Below, one piece after another: positions 58,901 to 64,000 of a DNA stretch of 64,000 nucleotides. The stretch comes from Azolla pinnata (lineage: Eukaryota; Streptophyta; Polypodiopsida; Salviniales; Salviniaceae), in the NCBI GenBank assembly GCA_037176905.1, contig JBBBWG010028201.1, forward strand, positions 1 through 64,000, given 5' to 3'. A model generated the notes under the pieces. It ran no database searches, was not told the origin of the DNA, and was given only the letters and a program-made list of their open reading frames with translations. How positions within the stretch are numbered: the stretch's first letter is position 1; every line of letters starts with the position of its first letter. The position numbers and the translations under genes are program-made.

Positions 58901-61900
58901 CCCAAGGAAGACCAGATTAAAACTAAATGGAAAGGCACACTTGAACATAATATGTCCTCTCGATTGATCCCCGCATAATGCAAGCAACTAATTGGGTTCA
59001 GTACATACCTAAGTTCATAATCAACTAATAATGCCTGCAACTACTATTCAAATTAAGTACCCCTGGCTTCCTGATTATTGTAACATTGTATAACTCGTAT
59101 ACTGTGAAGGCCCATGATCCGCTACATTCACAGTAATCACACAATCAAAACCTGTTTTCTCGGTTTATTGATGGTAGATCAATGAAATAGCAGAAAGAAA
59201 CATTTTTCAGTTAGTATCCTTTGTGTGATGAGGAAGATGATATCTGAAAATTAGAATATGATTATATACACACGTAAATCAAGTCTCACTTTTCAAAACG
59301 AGCATATCATCAGGGTATTAATGGCTTGTTGGAGCTAAATGCCATGAGGAAGTTTCATCACATGACGTTAGACAGCACTTCGGCAAGAGTATCTTTGCAA
59401 ATTTTGATGAGAAATGAGCAATCTTGTTTCTTCTCGTTCATTTCACATCATCAATTACAGAGTAGGACAACCAACAACTCTGAAGTTTAAAAGGAATGGG
59501 CCCCCGCGAGGAAGCTCATCTTTGACAGCTACCATGTGAGTATCTTTCACCAAGGTTTTGCAGGTACTCATGTAAATAAGCTATCTCTCAACAACAGCTA
59601 TGGCTTTTCTGGTAATCTTAATTAGGTTTATAGAGGATCATATGTGATGTGGCAGCCAACATATTAGGGTTATGGAACCCACAGGCTATAGTGATGAATC
59701 CACAGTAACCAAAATCTCATTTCCCCGTGGAATGCTGACCACTCAAGAAAAGTGCCTCAATATTTTCTGAGGCTACGCCTACACGTTTACATGTTATTCA
59801 CTCTTGTATGTGCTCCAAGATCTGCTTCTTTAGCCTCTCTATCCTATCCCAACATCCCTCAAATGTTAGACGTTTATCTTCTTTCACCTATTAAAATACT
59901 GTGGCCTCCAATGTTAAACCTTTATCAAACTTCACAGTCAGGGTAGGATAGATATTCATTCAACAGTTCTGTAAACGTGTTGGTTTTATAATAAGACTCA
60001 CTTTCTCCCTGTTAAAAATAGATACGTTGTTTTTCTATTTTCTGGAATAGATACAGCAAGTATTTTACATCATACATCCACTTTCTGACATATGTTCAAA
60101 AAACTACATTTGTATTGTGGTTTCATCATTATTTCCCGGAATCAGCTGCCCCTTAACTTGTAATACAGAAACATGTAAACCTTCCATGTCAGTTATACCA
60201 TGTGTGAGAATTTCGCTTTCTTTATACGTACCCACAGGCCTAGAGTGTTGAAAGAAATATAAATATTAAACTCTTATTAGTACCTAGACCACCTCTTAGT
60301 GATGTTCTACGCCTGCACACAGGGAATTTCTCTTTCCTGAAAATTAGACATAGGCTAAACATGTGAAGAAAGTTCGAGCATAAATACCTAGAGCACCAGC
60401 ACAGAAGTGTGAAATTGGGCTAGCTAGTTCTGGATGCCTCTGGTTTATCCAAGATCTGGAAAGTTCAATCAAACCAAAATAAGTCGCCCCAGATGCAAAT
60501 GATCCCGTCATTCCTGCTGCAATTCCTCGATACAGTCCTACAAGTACAATATTCATTTACTAATTCTAAGTCTACTCTAATCAGCAAAAAGATTAGATGA
60601 TCTTCTCGAATAGGAAGAAATTAAAGAAAACTACATAAAAAATATACAGTAACTTTTTAGAATTCATCAAAAATAGGAGAATATAAATTGTAAATTGCCA
60701 AAGGAAAGAAAAAAACATAACAAGTTTGAATTCTGATTGCCACTATAAGCAATGATAGTAAAGTGTCACATAAAAGCTTGAGGCTAACTCTTGTTGAAGA
60801 TGTGAATACCAATCCAATGCATCTCCATGGGATTGGGAACAAAGCTCAAGGGAATAAGAAGGTACCTACCTATCCACCAAATCTACAATTCCACATTCTA
60901 ATACGTTTAAGAATTTGGGAGGTATACTAGCAACCCTTCCTTCTTAGAAAATACTTGAAGTTCCTAGAAGACATTGTGATACGTGTTTACCATAGGTCAT
61001 TCAATAAAAATTGCCAGCAGCAGCTATCTGAAGACTGTAGCTTTATTGTTAACATAAAGATAACAGGTATGGATATGAGTTACCTTTGGAGCCATCGTTT
61101 TTGAGCACAAGCTTAAGAACCTCAGTGAACCTTGTGCTTTCCTACGGGAACATCACGTGAGAAATCAAGAAATTGCAATATTCCATCACAGAGCAAATCG
61201 ACTTCGTTAAAGCCACTGCTCGTAATGGGGAGGCGCAAACAGATAAGGAGAAAAGGAAGACGTGCACAAAAGAAAGATAATTGCAGTACCTGGACAGTGG
61301 AAATGAAAGAACCCCCGCTTTGCATCCTTGTTTTCACGGTGTCCACAGGATGCATGAGGCTTTCTCCGATACCTGCAGCCACTCCACCACAAAGAAACTC
61401 TCGCCAGGCTGCACAGTCCAACGGAAAGAGCCATGCTCAGATAAATCCGCACTAGGGAAAAGTAGACAACAATCTAGACATGTGCATGCATGTGGTGTGT
61501 GCATGAGAGTAAATGTTCACATTTCAATTATTGACATGGGGAAGGTCGAGAACCACTGCCAGGATCAAACCAGATCGAAGCAAATCCATATCTTTGCCTT
61601 CAACCGAAGTCAAATCAAGGTCACATGAACGTCCATCTGATGTCTTCCCAGAAGGCCACAGTGACAGATCACGGAACATAAAAATGGATGAAGCATCACA
61701 ACAACAACAACAACAACAACAAGACTAAGAAAGAAGAACAAGAAGGACAAGAAGAAGAAGAAGATGATGATGATGATGATGATGATGATGGAAGGAAGGA
61801 CGGAATGCAGGAGAAAGCAAAGAGACGGAGAAAACAAAACAACGGGAGGAGCAATGGAGGCCAAAAGGAGAAGTGCAAAACCAGAAAATGGAAGAGAGAT

Positions 61901-61962
61901 TCGTTACCTTCGTTCCAGAAGTAGTCGGGGATGGAGGGGCTGGATCTGGCGGCATCGGCCAT
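55988..61962 (-). CDS. Mitochondrial carrier family (SLC25) protein, At1g74240 type
   Basis: Nine phase-consistent exons give 348 residues: 61962-61908, 61408-61290, 61141-61084, 60537-60388, 58600-58399, 57395-57350, 57020-56906, 56655-56583 and 56216-55988. Three tandem carrier repeats are present, each with the Px[DE]xx[KR] signature: PVDTVK (about 39-44), PCEVIK (about 138-143) and PLDVIK (about 257-262). Other landmarks are GMTGSFASGATYFGLIE, RDVPFAGLM and GSLPRVMWYLPASAFTFM. The order and wording fit Arabidopsis At1g74240, a carrier related to the S-adenosylmethionine transporters; the substrate cannot be read from the sequence. The protein should span the inner membrane of mitochondria (or plastid envelope) with six helices. 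The start MADAARSSPSIPDYFW has no cleavable presequence. Long introns lie at 58601-60387 and 57396-58398. Confidence 0.95.
58601..60387 (-). other. Longest intron of the carrier gene
   Basis: A 1,787-bp intron with GT donor and AG acceptor that splits a Gly codon. The content is unique AT-rich sequence. I see no repeat array, RNA gene or coding element in it, unlike the other long introns of the window. Confidence 0.7.
61693..61790. repeat. Adjoining (caa)n, (gaa)n and (gat)n microsatellites
   Basis: A run of caa triplets (61696-61722), a gaa-rich stretch (61730-61762) and gat triplets (61764-61788) follow each other inside carrier intron 1, about 120 bp downstream of exon 1 in gene direction. 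Confidence 0.9.
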
Positions 61963-62214
61963 GGAAGGCAGGAAACAACAACGGAGGAGACAGAGAGAAG
62001 CAGAGAGCTATGGAAGCTTACTCTGTTTCTGCTCCTCTCTTCTTCTTCTTCTTTCTTCTTCTTCTTCTTCTTCCTTCTTTCTTCTTCCAAGTCTTTTTCT
62101 TCTTCTTCTTATTTTTATTCTTCTTTTTCTTCTTCTAAGTCTTGATGTACAAACTGTATACATTTCAGTTTTTTTTTTCCCTTTGATTTTTTGGGTTTTT
62201 TTTTTGCCCTCTAC
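61963..62214 (-). promoter_or_regulatory. Carrier gene 5' leader and proximal promoter
   Basis: Sequence directly upstream of the minus-strand start codon. It is dominated by a (ttctt)n-type pyrimidine tract on the plus strand (about 62035-62140), which is a GA tract in the gene's direction. No TATA box is assigned. Confidence 0.4.
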
Positions 62215-62302
62215 AAACTTATATTTTTCTGGCCTTCTCTTATCCATTCATGAATTCATGTGTTGGTTGAGAGAGATTTCTTTGAGCCCATCACAATCTC
62301 AG

Positions 62303-62349
<47 letters not shown>

Positions 62350-62755
62350 GCTGCTACTGTTGTTGTTTTTCTATCGATCTGTGTTTGGTGCGAAATTTAT
62401 CAGTTGTGGCTCGAGCTTGAGCTGTCTGAAATCGCAGCTCTTGCGATCCGAATCCGTTTCATCACGCAATCTGATTCGAGTTCCACAACAAACTTATATT
62501 TTTCTAGCCTTCTCTGATCCATTCATGAATTCATGTGTTGGTTGAGAGAGATTTCTTTGAGCCCGTCACAATCTCAGGTGTTGTTGTTGTTGTTGTTGTT
62601 ATTGTTGTTGTTGATGTTGTTGTTGTTGTTTTTCTATCGATTAGTGTTTGGTGCGAGATTTATCAATTGTGGCTCGAGCTTGAGCTGTCTGAAATCGCAG
62701 CTCCTGCGATCCGAATCCGTTTCATCACGCAATCTGGTTCGAGTTCCACAAGCCT
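62215..62755. repeat. 275-bp tandem duplication, each copy with a (gtt)n run
   Basis: acttatatttttctggcctt near 62217 matches the same motif near 62490, and tgaattcatgtgttggttga at 62251 matches 62526, giving a 275-bp period. Each copy holds a gtt run (about 62302-62350 and 62579-62630) and then cgatctgtgtttggtgcga and gctcgagcttgagctgtct. The gtt runs differ in length and interruption, while the flanks are nearly identical. It lies about 250-800 bp upstream of the carrier gene. Confidence 0.93.
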
Positions 62756-63249
62756 AGTTTATCGAGGCAGACCTTGCAGTTCGGACGGTTTCAAAAACAT
62801 GGCTCGAAACCACTGCCTGAACTGGCTTTAAACGGCTCGAACGGTTCGATTCCATGGTCTTGGCTCGATTCAATTTTCCGAAACCGAATCTGAACGAATC
62901 CTTGTCGATAGATACATTGTGGTTTGGGTCAGCTATTCGCCCCAAAATCGAGCGTTGGCGACTGATCTAGACACCGAATCAACCGATTACCACTCAAAAC
63001 AAAACGAATTAGCAAGAAGATCTTTACTGAATCCCTACATCGTCGTCATCATCATCCGTGTAATACTTGTCGGTTCGCATCCGCAATCGCAAACATTTCG
63101 AATTCACTTTGAAACTACAGAATGTGTGTTGCATCTATCTAAAAGAGTGACGACAGAGAGTTCGCGAAGACACTGGAATCAGATTTAGGGTTTAGGGTAT
63201 TCCCAAGCCTGTTTGAGGACCATATATTGCACCGGTACGTAGAAAGATC
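62756..63249. other. Unique intergenic sequence
   Basis: About 490 bases without repeats or recognisable genes, between the 275-bp duplication and the terminal array. Confidence 0.5.
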
Positions 63250-64000
63250 AAACCTTCAAGTACCAATAGGTCAATATTAGGTCAATCGTTCAAGCACCGA
63301 TAGGGCAATACCAGGCCAATCATTAAAGCACCATCAGGTTACTCCCTCAAGCACCATTAGATCAATCATTCAACCACCATTAGGCCAATTATTCAAGCAC
63401 CATTAGGTCAATGTTAGCGTCACTCATTCCAGCACCATAAGGTCAATATCAAGTCAATCATTCAAGCACCATTAGGTCAATATCAAGTCAACCATTCAAG
63501 CACCATTAAGTCAATGTCAGGTCAATCATTTCAAGCACACATTAGGTCGATCTCAGGTCAATCCCTCAAGCACCACTAGGTCAATCATTCAAGCACCAGC
63601 AGGTCAATATTAGGTCAATCATGGAAGCACAATTAGGTCAAATATTAGGTCAATCATGGAAGCACCATTAGGTCAAAGATTAGGTCAAGCATGGAAGCAC
63701 CATTAGGTCAAAGATTAGGTCAAGCATGGAAGCACCATTAGGTCAAAGATTAGGTCAATCATTCAAGCACCATCAGGTCAATCATTCAAGCACCATCAGG
63801 TCAATCATTCAAGCACCACTAGGTCAATCATTCAAGCACCATTAGGTCAAATATTAGGTCAATCATGGAAGCACAATTAGGTCAAATATTAGGTCAATCA
63901 TGGAAGCACCATTAGGCCAAATATTAGGTCAAGCATGGAAGCACCATTAGGTCAAAGATTAGGTCAATCTCTCAAGCACCACTAGGTCAATCATGCAAGC
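63250..64000. repeat. Minisatellite array running off the right edge
   Basis: More than 25 copies of a short core, caagcaccattaggtcaat, are joined directly or through atattaggtcaatcatgga and agattaggtcaagcatgga modules. Spacing alternates between about 22 and 45 bp. From about 63600 the order of modules is regular, as in higher-order repeats. The array is still going at 64000, so its full length is unknown. Confidence 0.95.

Noticed and set aside
63250-64000. CRISPR-like alternation of short direct repeats and spacers
   Set aside because: The intervals are themselves repeats and vary in size, and the context is a plant nuclear genome. It is a minisatellite.

Overview
The window is nuclear DNA of a land plant, most likely a flowering plant. 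Every recognisable gene is a plant nuclear gene with spliceosomal introns: a PTEN-type class II formin, a CCT7 chaperonin subunit with the plant Gly/Arg tail, an LDL3-type histone demethylase, and an ILR1-like auxin-conjugate hydrolase. The spacing, about eight genes in 64 kb with introns of 70 bp to 2.8 kb, suggests a fairly compact genome. I cannot place the species. I found no bacterial, organellar or viral sequence.

Layout. Positions 1-324 (minus) hold the first exon of an ILR1-like amidohydrolase that runs off the left edge. Positions 2254-10769 (minus) hold a complete 17-exon class II formin. Positions 10770-15176 are intergenic and carry pentanucleotide and 100-bp tandem repeats, with a 100-N assembly gap inside the array. 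Positions 15177-19482 (minus) hold a 7-exon coiled-coil protein that I do not recognise. It is divergent from CCT7 (22946-28959, plus, 13 exons), and the region between them is filled by two unrelated tandem arrays. Positions 31443-39358 (plus) hold the LDL3-type demethylase, with its 5' end unresolved. Positions 39359-46100 are intergenic, with minisatellites and AT-rich DNA. Positions 47751-48902 (plus) hold a PNRC-motif protein with an apparently spliced 5' leader. It is convergent with a two-exon PRKRIP1 homologue (50988-54370, minus). Positions 55988-61962 (minus) hold a 9-exon mitochondrial carrier of the At1g74240 type. A 23-bp-motif array fills 63.25 kb to the right edge.

Exon models for the formin, the coiled-coil protein, CCT7, PRKRIP1, the carrier and LDL3 (downstream of its uncertain start) were built by hand. 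They are phase-consistent from end to end. Two introns need GC rather than GT donors to keep conserved protein sequence, one in the formin and one in CCT7.

The genes are ordinary housekeeping or regulatory loci and do not form a pathway or cluster. The most unusual property of the window is its density of unrelated local tandem duplications. At least a dozen arrays, each with its own unit of about 23 to 275 bp, sit in first or second introns, promoters and gene flanks. In CCT7 intron 2 the repeated unit includes the end of exon 2 and its splice donor, so the intron carries a ladder of decoy donors. I found no new multi-gene system.
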